Counted from the stretch's first letter, positions 1 to 8,376 are shown. The stretch is DNA of 64,000 bases from Erythrobacter sp. (GCF_030066995.1 NZ_JASJAP010000004.1:1-64000), one strand, 5' to 3'. Notes: a model not told the origin generated them from the sequence alone. A program made the numbers and translations.

Positions 1-199
1 TGCCCGAACGGCCCAGCCTCTGTTCAACCGCGATCACGCTGGAGCCGGTCTTGAGCCCCTCGGGCGTCTCGACCTCGACCCTCAGGCGATAGCGATAATC
101 GGGTGTCGGATCGTCGGCTCCGGTGCAGCCGGACAGGGCAAGCAGCGCGAGGAAGCTCAGGAAGAAGCGTATGGCGGAGGTGGTGGACGGTCGCTCCAT
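1..199 (-). CDS. Putative lipoprotein, 5' part only (gene runs off the window)
   Basis: An open frame read leftwards from an ATG at 199 continues without a stop to the window edge, giving about 66 residues. It begins with a short basic stretch, a hydrophobic helix (residues about 10-23) and a lipobox ending LALSGC, so the product should be a lipid-anchored envelope protein. The mature part starts with a YRYRLRVEVETPEGLKTGSS-like segment, which I recall from unannotated sphingomonad lipoproteins, but I cannot assign a function. The 3' end and therefore the length are unknown. Confidence 0.65.
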   Translation of the reverse strand, partial: MERPSTTSAIRFFLSFLALLALSGCTGADDPTPDYRYRLRVEVETPEGLKTGSSVIAVEQRLGRSG

Positions 200-245
200 G
201 CACCGACAATCGCACGATTAGATTGCGGTTTGGTATCCGATTTAT

Positions 246-330
246 CCGTCATCCCGGCGCAGGCCGGGATCCAGAGCCTCTGGGCGCAACGCCTAAAAAA
301 GCTGGACCCCGGCCTGCGCCGGGGTGACGG
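246..330. repeat. REP-like palindromic element (long hairpin)
   Basis: Two arms of about 29 bases (246-274 and 302-330) are near-perfect inverted copies built around GGCGCAGGCC, separated by about 27 bases. The CGTCATCCCGGCGCAGGCC-type arm is a very common dispersed repeat in sphingomonads and related Proteobacteria. It lies in the spacer between the divergent lipoprotein gene and a gene remnant, so it has no obvious terminator role. Confidence 0.8.
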
Positions 331-366
331 AATGGGTCAAACCGTTCGATCGTCATTGCGAGCCCT

Positions 367-558
367 TCAAACCGCCAGCTTCTCCCCCACCAACTCCTCG
401 CTCATCTCCCACAGGCGCCGCGCCGTCACTTCGTTGCGCGCGCGATCATCGATGATCGCGTCGCCCACGGGGCCGCGCGCGTCGAAGGGGCCGGTTGGTC
501 CCTTGAATTGCAGCGCGGTGTCGGAATAGCCGGGGTGATACGCGATCGACTTGATCCG
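367..558 (-). pseudogene. C-terminal remnant of a short-chain dehydrogenase
   Basis: The translation contains an AYHPGYSDTALQFKGPTGP segment followed by RRLWEMSEELVG and a stop. This is the typical last 60 residues of the SDR subgroup related to protochlorophyllide reductase (HPG..T.LQ, then LW..SE.L.G). A whole SDR of this type has about 300 residues; the remaining 240 codons, with the Rossmann motif and YxxxK site, are absent because the RNase P RNA gene begins just upstream. It is therefore a decayed fragment, not a functional gene. Confidence 0.6.
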
Positions 559-599
559 CGAACCCGCGCAAAAGCGCGGCCAAGAGAAGCAACAAAAGC

Positions 600-1030
600 G
601 CATCGGGGGGCGTCATAAGCCGGGTTCTGTTCCTGCGCGCGGTATGCCCGAAGGCACCGGCCGCGCAGGCGCGACCATTCATCTGGGCCGCCTGTTGCCA
701 GACGGCTCTAGCAGCCAACCCGGATCTCTCGGGGCGAAACTCCCCTGCCCTTACCCGAAGGCGAGCGCGAGACCCCTATTTGGCCTTGCTCCGGGTGGGG
801 TTTGCCATGCGGGCCTTGTTACCAAGCCCCCGGTGCGCTCTTGCCGCACCCTTTCACCCTTGCCTGTGAGGTCTCCCTCCATCGGCGGTATACTCTCTGT
901 GGCACTTTCCCTGAGCGCTCGCTCAAAAAGCGCGCGCCCGGCGGGAGTTACCCGCCACCCTCGTTTCGTGGAGCCCGGACTTTCCTCGACCCGCTTGGCG
1001 CGGACCGCGGCCGCCTCAGCCCCCCGATGC
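600..1030 (-). ncRNA. rnpB: RNase P RNA (class A)
   Basis: The catalytic RNA of RNase P, which trims tRNA 5' leaders. On the minus strand the conserved P4-region block GAGGAAAGTCCGGGCTCC lies at 967-987, the CGGAGCAAGGCCAAATAGGGG block at 773-795, and the 3' AGAACCCGGCTTATG block at 614-628. The ends are set by helix P1: bases 1019-1030 (5' strand) and 600-611 (3' strand) are perfectly complementary over 12 bp. A length of about 431 nt fits alphaproteobacterial rnpB. Confidence 0.96.
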
Positions 1031-1086
1031 ACCTGTGTAATTAGCGCATTGCGCCTTTCGTTGCAAAGCGAGGTGGCGGGCGGAGG

Positions 1087-1803
1087 TCAGGCTTCGCCGC
1101 CAAGCTCATCAAGCGATTCGTCGGGCGCCAACAGGATTTTCCAGATCAAGGCGCCCACAACAGCGCCGATGAGCGGCGCCGCCCAGAACAGCCACAGCTG
1201 ATCGAGCGCGGCGGTTTCCGCGTAGAAGGCGACGCTCGTCGAGCGCGCCGGATTGACCGAGGTGTTGGTCACCGGGATCGAAATGAGGTGGATCAGCGTC
1301 AGCGCCAGTCCGATTGCGATCGGGGCAAAGCCCGCCGGCGCCTTGGCCGACGTCGATCCCAGGATGACGATCAGGAACATCGCGGTCAGCACGATCTCGA
1401 TCACCAGCGCGGATTGCATCGAAAAGCCACCGGGCGACAAATCGCCGTACCCGTTCGAGGCAAAGCCGCCCGGAGCGAAATCGGCGACACCGCTGGCGAT
1501 GAAGAACAGGGCTCCGGCCGCCGCGAAGGACCCGAGCACTTGCGCGATCCAGTAAGGGATCATTTCGCCAAAACCGAAGCGCCCGCCAATCACGAGCCCC
1601 AGGGAAACCGCCGGGTTGAAGTGACCGCCCGAGATACCGCCCACAGCGTAAGCCATGGTGAGCACCGTCAGACCAAAGGCCATCGAAACGCCGACAAAAC
1701 CGATCCCGAGCTCGGGAAAACCGGCTGCGAGGACGGCGGAACCGCAGCCCCCGAACACAAGCCAGAATGTGCCGAAAAACTCTGCGCCAAGCTTCTTCAT
1801 CAT
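1087..1803 (-). CDS. aqpZ: Aquaporin Z family water channel
   Basis: A 238-residue inner-membrane protein of the MIP family with six predicted helices and two half-helix NPA motifs: [10 protein letters not shown] with NPA at residues 63-65 and TSVNPARS with NPA at 184-186, followed by the selectivity-filter Arg187. The first NPA position is the same as in E. coli AqpZ, and filter residue His172 is also present, so water rather than glycerol is the likely substrate. Two ATGs are adjacent (1803 and 1800); a GGGAGG ribosome-binding site lies about 9 bases upstream of the first. The open frame continues upstream into the next gene, but that extension has no family similarity. Confidence 0.93.
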   Translation of the reverse strand: MMKKLGAEFFGTFWLVFGGCGSAVLAAGFPELGIGFVGVSMAFGLTVLTMAYAVGGISGGHFNPAVSLGLVIGGRFGFGEMIPYWIAQVLGSFAAAGALFFIASGVADFAPGGFASNGYGDLSPGGFSMQSALVIEIVLTAMFLIVILGSTSAKAPAGFAPIAIGLALTLIHLISIPVTNTSVNPARSTSVAFYAETAALDQLWLFWAAPLIGAVVGALIWKILLAPDESLDELGGEA

Positions 1804-1903
1804 AGGTGATCCCTCCCTGGGGCGATGCCGAAAGTTCGGGATAGGCCTTCCAAGCTGAATCCCGTTTACCGTGACGCTGCTTGCGTAGCGGATGGTGCGC
1901 GTT

Positions 1904-2656
1904 TTAGCGAGCCCGGCCCTGATCGCGCTCCAGCAGCAAGTGCCACAGGATCGCGCCAAGCTGCGCGTCGGGTTTGCCTTCGATCTTGTGCGGGCGCCAG
2001 CGGCGCTCAAACGCCTCGATTGCCTTGCGCCCTTCGGTGATGTCGTAGCCAAAGCGCTCCAGGCCGAGAATGAAGGCCCCTTCGTTGTGCCACGGATCGA
2101 CCGGCTCGATCTTCGCAGGGCGCGGCAAGCACAGGCCGTATTCGGCGAGGCGCTCCCAGGGGAACAGTTCGCCCGGATCCGTCTTGCGCATGGGCGCGAC
2201 GTCGGAGTGGCCCACGACATTGGCGCGCGGAATGTCGTAATCCTTGATGATGCGCGCGACCAGCGGCACCAGCGCCTCGAACTGCGCCTCGGCAAAGTCG
2301 CGATAGCCCCCGTTTTCGGGCGCGTGGCCGGGATGATCGAGTTCGATCCCGACGCTGGCGGAGTTGATGTCCCTGTTGCCGCGCCAAAAGCTCTTGCCCG
2401 CGTGCCAGGCGCGCTTGGTCTCGGAAACGAGCTGCGTGACCGCACCCTCTTCGCTGATGAGGTAGTGCGCCGAAACGCCCGCCTCGGGATCGCACAGCTT
2501 ATGCAGCGCGGTCTCGACCGGTTTCATCTCGGTGTAGTGGAGCACCAGCATGCTGATCGGCTGCTGGCGCTCGTTGAAATTGGGCGAAGGGATCACCGCG
2601 TGGACCAGCTCGCCGGTCTCCATATCGCGCCATGCCGGTTCGCTCGTGAGGCTCAT
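1904..2656 (-). CDS. N-acetylmuramoyl-L-alanine amidase, AmpD/AmiD type (Amidase_2)
   Basis: A 250-residue amidase_2 (PGRP-like) protein expected to cleave the lactyl-L-Ala bond of (anhydro)muropeptides in peptidoglycan turnover. Visible zinc-site elements are the first His in LVLHYTE near residue 40, VGIELDHPG in the core, and the [13 protein letters not shown] motif carrying the second His and the Asp ligand. The C-terminal 70 residues resemble a peptidoglycan-binding-like helical domain (LGAILWHLL). No signal peptide is seen, which favours a cytoplasmic AmpD-like role. Its start overlaps the stop of chpT by 4 bases, so the two are probably translated from one transcript. Confidence 0.88.
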   Translation of the reverse strand: MSLTSEPAWRDMETGELVHAVIPSPNFNERQQPISMLVLHYTEMKPVETALHKLCDPEAGVSAHYLISEEGAVTQLVSETKRAWHAGKSFWRGNRDINSASVGIELDHPGHAPENGGYRDFAEAQFEALVPLVARIIKDYDIPRANVVGHSDVAPMRKTDPGELFPWERLAEYGLCLPRPAKIEPVDPWHNEGAFILGLERFGYDITEGRKAIEAFERRWRPHKIEGKPDAQLGAILWHLLLERDQGRAR

Positions 2657-3306
2657 CCGATTAGGCCCTCGGGCTCGGGCAACACCGCGCCAAGCACCAG
2701 CGCGCCGTCCGACAGGGCGTATTGCAGCCCGCCGCCCAGCTCCTGCGCCAGCAGCGCGATCATATGGGCTGCGGCGGTGCGGCTGGTAATCTCGGCCTCG
2801 TCGATCTCGCCGTGCAGAGCGCGCCCGATAATCTCGTCAAAGGCGATCTTGTCGCCTGTGGCGCGCGCCACGATCTCGACATTCCCGTCGCGCTTTTCGA
2901 CACCGATATCGAGCGTGCCGCCGCGCACCAGCGTCTCCAGCGCGATTTGCGCAATGTTCAGCAGCACTTTCACGGCGGGCTTGGGAAGACTGGGTTCGGC
3001 GATCGCCCAGTTGAGCTTCACGCGCTTTGCGTCCGCGGCGAGCGCCGCGATCACGTCCTGCGCCTCTTCCACCGGCACCGCCTCGCCAAAGCCACCTGCC
3101 GCTCCGAAGGCGAGGCGGAAGAATTTGAGCTTGTCCGTGCTGATCCGCGCCGATTGTTCCAGCAATTCGATGACCTTGGCCCGCATCTCCGGGTCTTTCT
3201 CATCCGCAAGCAGTTCGAGCCCGTTCGAAAGGGCACCGACGGGCGAGAGCATGTCGTGGCAAAGGCGCGAGCACAAAAGGGCGGCCAGATCGGTGGGTGA
3301 AGTCAT
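2653..3306 (-). CDS. chpT: Histidine phosphotransferase ChpT
   Basis: A 217-residue phosphotransferase that in alphaproteobacteria passes phosphate from the hybrid kinase CckA to CtrA and CpdR, setting cell-cycle and flagellar gene expression. The dimerisation and phospho-acceptor helix carries the hallmark SRLCHDMLSPVGALSNGLE, with the accepting His near residue 17. The C-terminal half is a degenerate GHKL-like fold without a convincing ATP-binding N box, as in known ChpT. The gene is followed, with a 4-base overlap, by the peptidoglycan amidase. Confidence 0.93.
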   Translation of the reverse strand: MTSPTDLAALLCSRLCHDMLSPVGALSNGLELLADEKDPEMRAKVIELLEQSARISTDKLKFFRLAFGAAGGFGEAVPVEEAQDVIAALAADAKRVKLNWAIAEPSLPKPAVKVLLNIAQIALETLVRGGTLDIGVEKRDGNVEIVARATGDKIAFDEIIGRALHGEIDEAEITSRTAAAHMIALLAQELGGGLQYALSDGALVLGAVLPEPEGLIG

Positions 3307-3315
3307 GGGCGTCTG

Positions 3316-3696
3316 TTAGCTTTTGATGATTGGTATTGAAAGTTCGCGAAAGCCATTGCTCGTGGACTTCCAGAAGCGCACCGCGTTTCGGGCGACGATC
3401 GCCCAGATCCTGCCGTCGCCGGCGGCCTGCGCCGCGTCCCTTGCAGAGGGCACAGTGTCGCCCGTGGGATGCGAGTGGTAATAGCCGATTACCTCCAGCC
3501 CCCCTTGGCGTTCCTCGCGATGCGCGTCGATCAAGGCCCGCGGGTCGATCTCGAAATGGGTTTGCGGTGTTGGATGCACGTTGCGGGCGGGCCTCGCCTG
3601 GGTGATCACGCCATCCCCGCCGAGCAGCAAGCCGCAGCATTCCTGGGGGTACGATTGACGCGCCGATCCCAGCAAATCCGAGAGAATCGGTTCCAT
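3316..3696 (-). CDS. M67-family JAMM metallopeptidase
   Basis: A JAMM/MPN+ zinc peptidase of about 126 residues. The metal motif is complete: a Glu in YPQECCGLLLG near the N-terminus, and the HSHPTGDTVPSARD segment giving HxH..S..D. Bacterial M67 proteins act as isopeptidases or desulfurylation-linked peptidases; the substrate here cannot be told. The frame is open to a GTG at 3744, but those extra residues are encoded by a copy of the dispersed palindrome at 3708-3742, so I take the ATG at 3696. Neither start has a strong ribosome-binding site. The gene ends 9 bases before chpT and may be co-transcribed with it. Confidence 0.82.
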   Translation of the reverse strand: MEPILSDLLGSARQSYPQECCGLLLGGDGVITQARPARNVHPTPQTHFEIDPRALIDAHREERQGGLEVIGYYHSHPTGDTVPSARDAAQAAGDGRIWAIVARNAVRFWKSTSNGFRELSIPIIKS

Positions 3697-3707
3697 CAGG
3701 CCAATGT

Positions 3708-3742
3708 CCGTTCGTGCTGAGCTTGTCGAAGCACCGTCCTTC
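3708..3742 (+). repeat. Dispersed palindromic repeat, copy 1
   Basis: The TGAGCTTGTCGAAGCACCGT unit occurs here in plus orientation and again inverted at 4032-4065, with variants at 60921-60955 and 60983-61011. Reading through the unit in different frames yields the 'SLSKH' or 'KDGASTSSART' peptides often seen at the ends of sphingomonad proteins. This copy overlaps the 5' region of the JAMM peptidase gene and precedes the GIY-YIG reading frame. Confidence 0.8.
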
Positions 3743-3758
3743 ACTTACTTGCGCCTCC

Positions 3759-5009
3759 ATGCCGTTCTGGGCCTACATGCTGCATTGCCGTGGAGGCAAA
3801 TACTACACTGGTCACACCGACGATCTTGAGCAGCGCGTAAACGCGCATCAGTCGGGTGATATTCCGGGCTTCACGGCGGGTCTGCTACCAGTCGAACTCG
3901 TCTGGTCGCAGGAGTTCTCTCACCGTCATGAAGCCATGGCGGCCGAACAGCGGATAAAAGGGTGGTCGCGGGCGAAGAAGCAAGCCCTGATAAGGGGCGG
4001 TTGGGACCGAATTTCACAGCTTGCGAAAAGTAAGGACGGTGCTTCGACAGGCTCAGCACGAACGGGTGGGGAGATTTCCGGGAAGACGCTCACCCCCGCG
4101 CGGCTCGACAAGGCGCTCGCCGAAGCCACGGATTTGAGCCGCGCGCGGGTGCAGGCGCTGATCGCGCAAGGCGCGGTTGAGGTCGATGGCACGCCCGCAT
4201 CCAGCCCGTCGGCCAGGGTCGATGAGGGTGCCCGATTTTTAATCAAACTGCCCGCCGCCACACAGGCGAAAGCGCGCGCCCAGGACATTGCGCTCGATAT
4301 CGTGTTCGAGGACGAACACCTCGTGGTGGTCAATAAACAGGCAGGGATGGTGGTCCACCCCGCAGCCGGCAATCCGGACGGCACTCTGGTCAACGCGCTG
4401 CTGCATTATTGTGCAGGTCAGCTGAGCGGGATCGGGGGCGTTGCGCGACCGGGTATTGTCCATCGCATCGACAAGGACACATCCGGCCTGCTGGTGGTCG
4501 CCAAGACCGACGCCGCGCATGAAGGCCTCGCCGCCCAGTTCGCCGAACACAGCGTGCATCGCCGCTATCTGGCCGTAACCGGGGGCACGCCCAGCCCGGC
4601 GCAAGGCACGATCGAGGGGCGAATCGCGCGTTCGGAAGCGAACCGCAAGAAAATGGCGGCGCTGCCCAAGAATTACTCACGCGGCAAAATGGCCGTGACG
4701 CATTACAAGGTTCTCGAACGCTTCGCTCACGCGGCGCTGATCGAGTGCCGGTTGGAGACGGGGCGGACCCATCAGGTGCGCGTTCACTGCGCATCAATCG
4801 GCCATGCGCTATTAGGAGATCCAATCTACGGCAAATCACCCAAGCCCCTGAAACCCCTGCTTGATCGGCTCCATTTCGCCCGTCAGGCGCTGCACGCGGC
4901 CGAATTGGGCTTTGTGCATCCGATTTCGAGGGAATTCGTATCTTTTTCGGTCGATTTGCCGAATGACATGATGGAACTGATCGACGAACTTGGTCGTTCT
5001 TATCGATGA
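3759..5009 (+). CDS. rluD: GIY-YIG nuclease domain fused to RluD-type 23S rRNA pseudouridine synthase
   Basis: One 416-residue frame joins two proteins. Residues 1-92 form a small URI-type GIY-YIG endonuclease domain (AYMLHCRGGKYYTGHTD, then HRHEAMAAEQRIKGWSRAKK). About 13 residues, KDGASTGSARTGG, are encoded by the palindromic repeat. From about residue 108 an S4 RNA-binding domain (RLDKALAEATDLSRARVQAL) leads into an RluA/RluD catalytic domain with the HRIDKDTSGLL motif, whose Asp is the nucleophile for uridine isomerisation. RluD modifies helix 69 of 23S rRNA. Between the repeat and the S4 domain there is no in-frame ATG, GTG or TTG, so the synthase seems to be made as this fusion unless an ATT start is used. 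The start chosen is the ATG of the GIY-YIG part. Confidence 0.8.
   Translation: MPFWAYMLHCRGGKYYTGHTDDLEQRVNAHQSGDIPGFTAGLLPVELVWSQEFSHRHEAMAAEQRIKGWSRAKKQALIRGGWDRISQLAKSKDGASTGSARTGGEISGKTLTPARLDKALAEATDLSRARVQALIAQGAVEVDGTPASSPSARVDEGARFLIKLPAATQAKARAQDIALDIVFEDEHLVVVNKQAGMVVHPAAGNPDGTLVNALLHYCAGQLSGIGGVARPGIVHRIDKDTSGLLVVAKTDAAHEGLAAQFAEHSVHRRYLAVTGGTPSPAQGTIEGRIARSEANRKKMAALPKNYSRGKMAVTHYKVLERFAHAALIECRLETGRTHQVRVHCASIGHALLGDPIYGKSPKPLKPLLDRLHFARQALHAAELGFVHPISREFVSFSVDLPNDMMELIDELGRSYR
4032..4065 (-). repeat. Dispersed palindromic repeat, copy 2 (inverted, inside the reading frame)
   Basis: GACGGTGCTTCGACAGGCTC and its flanks are the reverse complement of the repeat at 3708-3742 with few differences. 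The copy sits exactly at the junction of the GIY-YIG domain and the pseudouridine synthase and is translated as the linker. Together the two copies bracket the GIY-YIG coding segment as inverted repeats. Confidence 0.78.
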
Positions 5010-5012
5010 AAG

Positions 5013-5042
5013 TTGCGCCGAATCTAAGCAACTTCGTCTATA
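5013..5042 (+). promoter_or_regulatory. Candidate promoter of rpoH
   Basis: TTGCGC at 5013-5018 and TCTATA at 5037-5042 are 18 bases apart, in the spacer between the pseudouridine synthase stop and rpoH. This is a moderate match to a housekeeping promoter; no experimental support can be read from the sequence. Confidence 0.3.
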
Positions 5043-5123
5043 TGCAACCGTGTGGCCCGAAAAGTCGGATGCCCATCAGGGGTCTGACGAAGCGCGGTCG
5101 ACGTTAGAAAGGTTAGGGAAGAC

Positions 5124-6023
5124 GTGAGCAAAGCAAACACAGTCCCGGCATTGAGCGGTGAGCAGAGCCTCAATCGCTATCTGTCGGAAATCAAGAAATA
5201 TCCCGTGCTGACGGCGGAGCAGGAATACATGCTCGCCAAGCGCTACGAAGAGCACGAAGACCCCGAAGCGGCCGCGCAGCTGGTCTCCAGCCACCTGCGC
5301 CTCGTGGCGAAAATCGCCATGGGCTATCGCGGCTACGGCCTGCCGGTCTCCGATCTCATCTCCGAAGGCAATGTAGGCCTGATGCAAGGGGTCAAGAAAT
5401 TCGAGCCCGATCGCGGCTTCCGCCTCGCGACCTACGCGATGTGGTGGATCAAGGCGAGCATCCAGGAATACATCCTGCGTTCGTGGAGCCTTGTAAAAAT
5501 GGGCACCACCGCTGCGCAAAAGAAGCTGTTCTTCAACCTTCGCCGGATGAAGAAGCAGCTCGAAGCCTATGAAGACACCGACCTGTCGCCGGACGACGTG
5601 ACAAAGATCGCCACCGATCTGGGCGTGCCCGAGCAGGAAGTCGTCAACATGAACCGCCGGATGATGATGGGCGGCGACGGCTCGCTCAACACGCCGATGC
5701 GCGGCGGCGAGGAAGGCTCGGGCGAATGGCAGGATTGGCTGACCGACGAACGCCCGCTTCAGGACGAGACGGTGGCCGACGCCGAGGAAGCGCAAGTGCG
5801 CCACGATATGCTCCTTGAGGCGATGGGCTCGCTCAACGAGCGCGAACAGCACATCCTCACCGAACGCCGCCTGACGGAAAAGCCGCAGACGTTGGAAGAA
5901 CTCAGCCAAGTCTACGATGTGTCGCGCGAACGCATCCGCCAAATCGAAGTGCGCGCGTTCGAAAAGCTGCAGAAGGCTATGCAGCGCATTGCGGGTGAGC
6001 GGTTGTTGCCTGGGGTGGCTTAG
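5124..6023 (+). CDS. rpoH: RNA polymerase heat-shock sigma factor RpoH (sigma-32)
   Basis: A 299-residue group 3 sigma factor directing RNA polymerase to heat-shock promoters (chaperones, Clp and Lon proteases). It has region 1.2 (LNRYLSEIKKYPVLTAEQE), region 2 (SHLRLVAKIAMGYRGYGLP and ATYAMWWIKASIQEYILRSW), the RpoH box (AQKKLFFNLRRMKK) that distinguishes it from RpoD, and region 4 with its helix-turn-helix (TLEELSQVYDVSRERIRQIE). The start is a GTG at 5124, with AGGTTAGGGAAGACG upstream as ribosome-binding site. It stands alone downstream of the rluD fusion. Confidence 0.95.
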   Translation: MSKANTVPALSGEQSLNRYLSEIKKYPVLTAEQEYMLAKRYEEHEDPEAAAQLVSSHLRLVAKIAMGYRGYGLPVSDLISEGNVGLMQGVKKFEPDRGFRLATYAMWWIKASIQEYILRSWSLVKMGTTAAQKKLFFNLRRMKKQLEAYEDTDLSPDDVTKIATDLGVPEQEVVNMNRRMMMGGDGSLNTPMRGGEEGSGEWQDWLTDERPLQDETVADAEEAQVRHDMLLEAMGSLNEREQHILTERRLTEKPQTLEELSQVYDVSRERIRQIEVRAFEKLQKAMQRIAGERLLPGVA

Positions 6024-6149
6024 TAGTCAGCTCATCTGCTAGGCGCGAAATTAATTGGTTGGCAACTCTGTCAATAGAGATTGACATCTTGGGTGCTTAA
6101 CGAATAGGCGTCCGAGAACAGGAGATTTGATAATGCGAAACAAAGACCT

Positions 6150-6914
6150 TTAACCGGGATCATCGACCCGCCCATTAGGAGGACTAAACGGTCCTTTGTC
6201 ATTTGTCTTTATCGCCGGTGCAGGCTCCTTGAGCTTCCTGAACTCGACAGCTTCCTTCTGGAGCCACATAGCGTGCTCCATGAAGTACTCGTTCGGGTAG
6301 GGTTTTTCTTCCCGGCGCAGCTGAAAATGACGCTCAAAATTGCGCATCGTTGGAATAATGACCTGGTCATAAAGGCTAAGGATGTCCTCCTTGGGCAGCA
6401 ACCCTTGCTTGCACAAAAGGCCTACCGTTTCAAAAAAGTTCGGAAGGGTCATCAACTCGGCGTAGATCTCATAGGCCTTAACCGCCTCTGAGCTTGGGCT
6501 CTCGACATCTTCATCCTTGATTTCGCGCGCGGTTTCCCAAATCTCGGTCATCCGTCGAGAAAATTCAATGGCAAGTGCGTCCTTCATGTCATCATTGGTG
6601 GTTCGCTTGCCGCGACTCTTGATCGCAGTCTCGGACCGATTGCGCATTGACCGAACGGCCATGCGGGACTTGTAAAGATCCTGGCTCTCAAACTGCATAT
6701 CGAGCTTGAGAAGCAGCTCTGCACGCGCGATCTGTTTCTGAAAATCTTGAGCCTTTGCAGCCAAGTCCTGCGCTTCGGCCGCGGCTTTTTCCTCAGCTGT
6801 GATATTTGCGAGCTCTTTGAGACCGAAGTACACGCCCCCCAATGCCGTAAGGGCAATGATCCAGTCGGGAATTGTGCCCCACAGATTTCCTCCGCCGTCA
6901 AAGTCAACTATCAC
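6150..6914 (-). CDS. Membrane-anchored coiled-coil protein of unknown function (possibly DUF4760-like)
   Basis: A 254-residue protein with one N-terminal transmembrane helix (WIIALTALGGVYFGL, residues about 18-32), a charged coiled-coil stretch rich in Ala/Glu/Lys/Gln (about 38-66), and a helical domain with LLLKLDMQFESQDLYKSRM and LPNFFETVGLLCKQGLLPKE. The latter pattern recalls DUF4760 proteins, but I am not certain. Base composition is visibly more AT-rich than all neighbours, including the flanking spacers, suggesting recent acquisition. The start is a GTG at 6914 with AGCGGGGGTAGC upstream. A good promoter lies just upstream. Confidence 0.7.
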   Translation of the reverse strand: MIVDFDGGGNLWGTIPDWIIALTALGGVYFGLKELANITAEEKAAAEAQDLAAKAQDFQKQIARAELLLKLDMQFESQDLYKSRMAVRSMRNRSETAIKSRGKRTTNDDMKDALAIEFSRRMTEIWETAREIKDEDVESPSSEAVKAYEIYAELMTLPNFFETVGLLCKQGLLPKEDILSLYDQVIIPTMRNFERHFQLRREEKPYPNEYFMEHAMWLQKEAVEFRKLKEPAPAIKTNDKGPFSPPNGRVDDPG

Positions 6915-6946
6915 GCTACCCCCGCTTCACTTGTTACCCGAGCGCA

Positions 6947-6976
6947 AATTTACTCAGGCCAATTCGCGGATTTCAA
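6947..6976 (-). promoter_or_regulatory. Candidate promoter of the island gene
   Basis: On the minus strand TTGAAA (6971-6976) and TAAATT (6947-6952) are separated by 18 bases and sit about 35 bases before the GTG start at 6914. This matches a housekeeping promoter well and lies in an AT-rich spacer. Confidence 0.45.
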
Positions 6977-7041
6977 GCAATAATTTGGATATGAGGTCGA
7001 AGTTATATGACTGGTGTCTGACTTACATCGAGTCTCTTTAG

Positions 7042-8376
7042 TCAACTCGCCGGAGCCAGATCCAGCACCGCGGCGATCATCGCTTTGGTGCCCAGCGTCA
7101 CGCTTTCGCGCGGGGCGATCTTGAACAGGGGTGAATGGTGGCTGGGAACCGCGGGGCCGCCCGCCTCTTCCGCGTCGAACGCCGCCTGCGGCGTGCCGCC
7201 CACCGCGAAGTAATAGCCGGGCACGCCCAGCTCATCGGCGACGAAATAGGCAAAATCCTCTGCGCCCATTCCCAATTGTTCGAAATCCTTGAACGCGCTC
7301 TCTCCCAGATCGCGCTTCATGACCGTGTTGAGCCGCCGGGCAAGGGCCGGGTCGTTATACGTCACCGGCGTGCCTTCCACGACCTCGACCTTGACCGGCA
7401 AATCCTCGGGCAGCCCGTGCGCCTTTCCGACATTCACCGCCACCCGCTCAATCGCTTCGAGCAGTTGCGCGCGCACCGCCTCATCGTTGGAACGCACGGT
7501 GAGCTGCAACTCGGCCTGGTCGGAGATGATATTGTGCTTGGATCCGGCCTGGAACGATCCGACCGTGATCACGGCGGGCGAAAGGGGCATGATCTCGCGG
7601 CTGACGATCGATTGGAGCGCGGTCACGATCTGGCTAGCGATATAGACCGGGTCGCGGCCCTTGTGCGGGCTGGCGCCGTGCGCGCCGATGCCCGGCACCG
7701 TGATATCGACCGAATCCGAGCTCGAATACTGGATACCTTCCGCCGCCGAGACGACGCCCGTCGGCAGAACCGAGGACACATGAAAGGCGAGCGCGTAATC
7801 GGGCTTGCCGAAGCGCTCGTAAAGCCCATCGGCGAGCATGGCTTTGGCGCCGCCCACTCGCTCTTCAGCCGGCTGAACGATGAACATGAGCGTGCCCGAC
7901 CAGCGGTCCTTCATCGCCATGAGGCGGCGCGCTGTGCCGACCATCGAGGTGATGTGCACGTCGTGTCCGCACGCGTGCATGACGGGGTATTCCTTGCCGT
8001 CCTGGCCGATCTGCGTAACCCTTGAGGCGTAATCGAGCCCCGATTTCTCCTCGACGGGAAGCCCGTCCATATCCGCGCGCAACAGGATCAGCGGCCCCTC
8101 GCCGTTCTCGATCATGCCGACCACCCCCGTGCCGCCCACGCCTTCGGTCACTTCGAGCCCGGCGTCGCGCAGCTCCTTGGCCATGCGCGCGGCGGTCTTG
8201 TTCTCGAGAAAGGAAAGCTCGGGATTGCGGTGAAAGTGGACGAAAAGCGGTTCGAGATAGGTGTCGTAATCCGCGTCCACAGCCGCGGCGATTTCGTCCG
8301 TATTGGCCAAAGCGGGCGCGCCGAGCGCGCATGTCGCAAGGGCCAACGCCGCAGCGGCTGTGGGAAGGATACGCAT
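7042..8376 (-). CDS. Exported M20-family amidohydrolase (hippurate hydrolase/IAA-amino-acid hydrolase type)
   Basis: A 444-residue secreted metallo-amidohydrolase. A signal peptide (MRILPTAAAALALATCALG, cleavage probably after APALA) precedes an M20D catalytic domain with RADMDGLPVEE, the MHACGHDVH metal site, the QPAEERVGGAK segment with the catalytic Glu, and a dimerisation/lid region with GIGAHGASPHKGRDP. The family hydrolyses N-acyl amino acids or related amides to the acid and the amino acid. The ATG at 8376 has GGGAG at optimal spacing; a longer in-frame extension to 8415 is less likely because it would bury the signal peptide. It diverges from mtgA. Confidence 0.9.
   Translation of the reverse strand: MRILPTAAAALALATCALGAPALANTDEIAAAVDADYDTYLEPLFVHFHRNPELSFLENKTAARMAKELRDAGLEVTEGVGGTGVVGMIENGEGPLILLRADMDGLPVEEKSGLDYASRVTQIGQDGKEYPVMHACGHDVHITSMVGTARRLMAMKDRWSGTLMFIVQPAEERVGGAKAMLADGLYERFGKPDYALAFHVSSVLPTGVVSAAEGIQYSSSDSVDITVPGIGAHGASPHKGRDPVYIASQIVTALQSIVSREIMPLSPAVITVGSFQAGSKHNIISDQAELQLTVRSNDEAVRAQLLEAIERVAVNVGKAHGLPEDLPVKVEVVEGTPVTYNDPALARRLNTVMKRDLGESAFKDFEQLGMGAEDFAYFVADELGVPGYYFAVGGTPQAAFDAEEAGGPAVPSHHSPLFKIAPRESVTLGTKAMIAAVLDLAPAS

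Noticed and set aside
1892..3319. Long plus-strand open frame of about 475 codons across the amidase and chpT genes
   Set aside because: It is antisense to two recognised genes with clear motifs; long antisense frames are usual in such GC-rich DNA.
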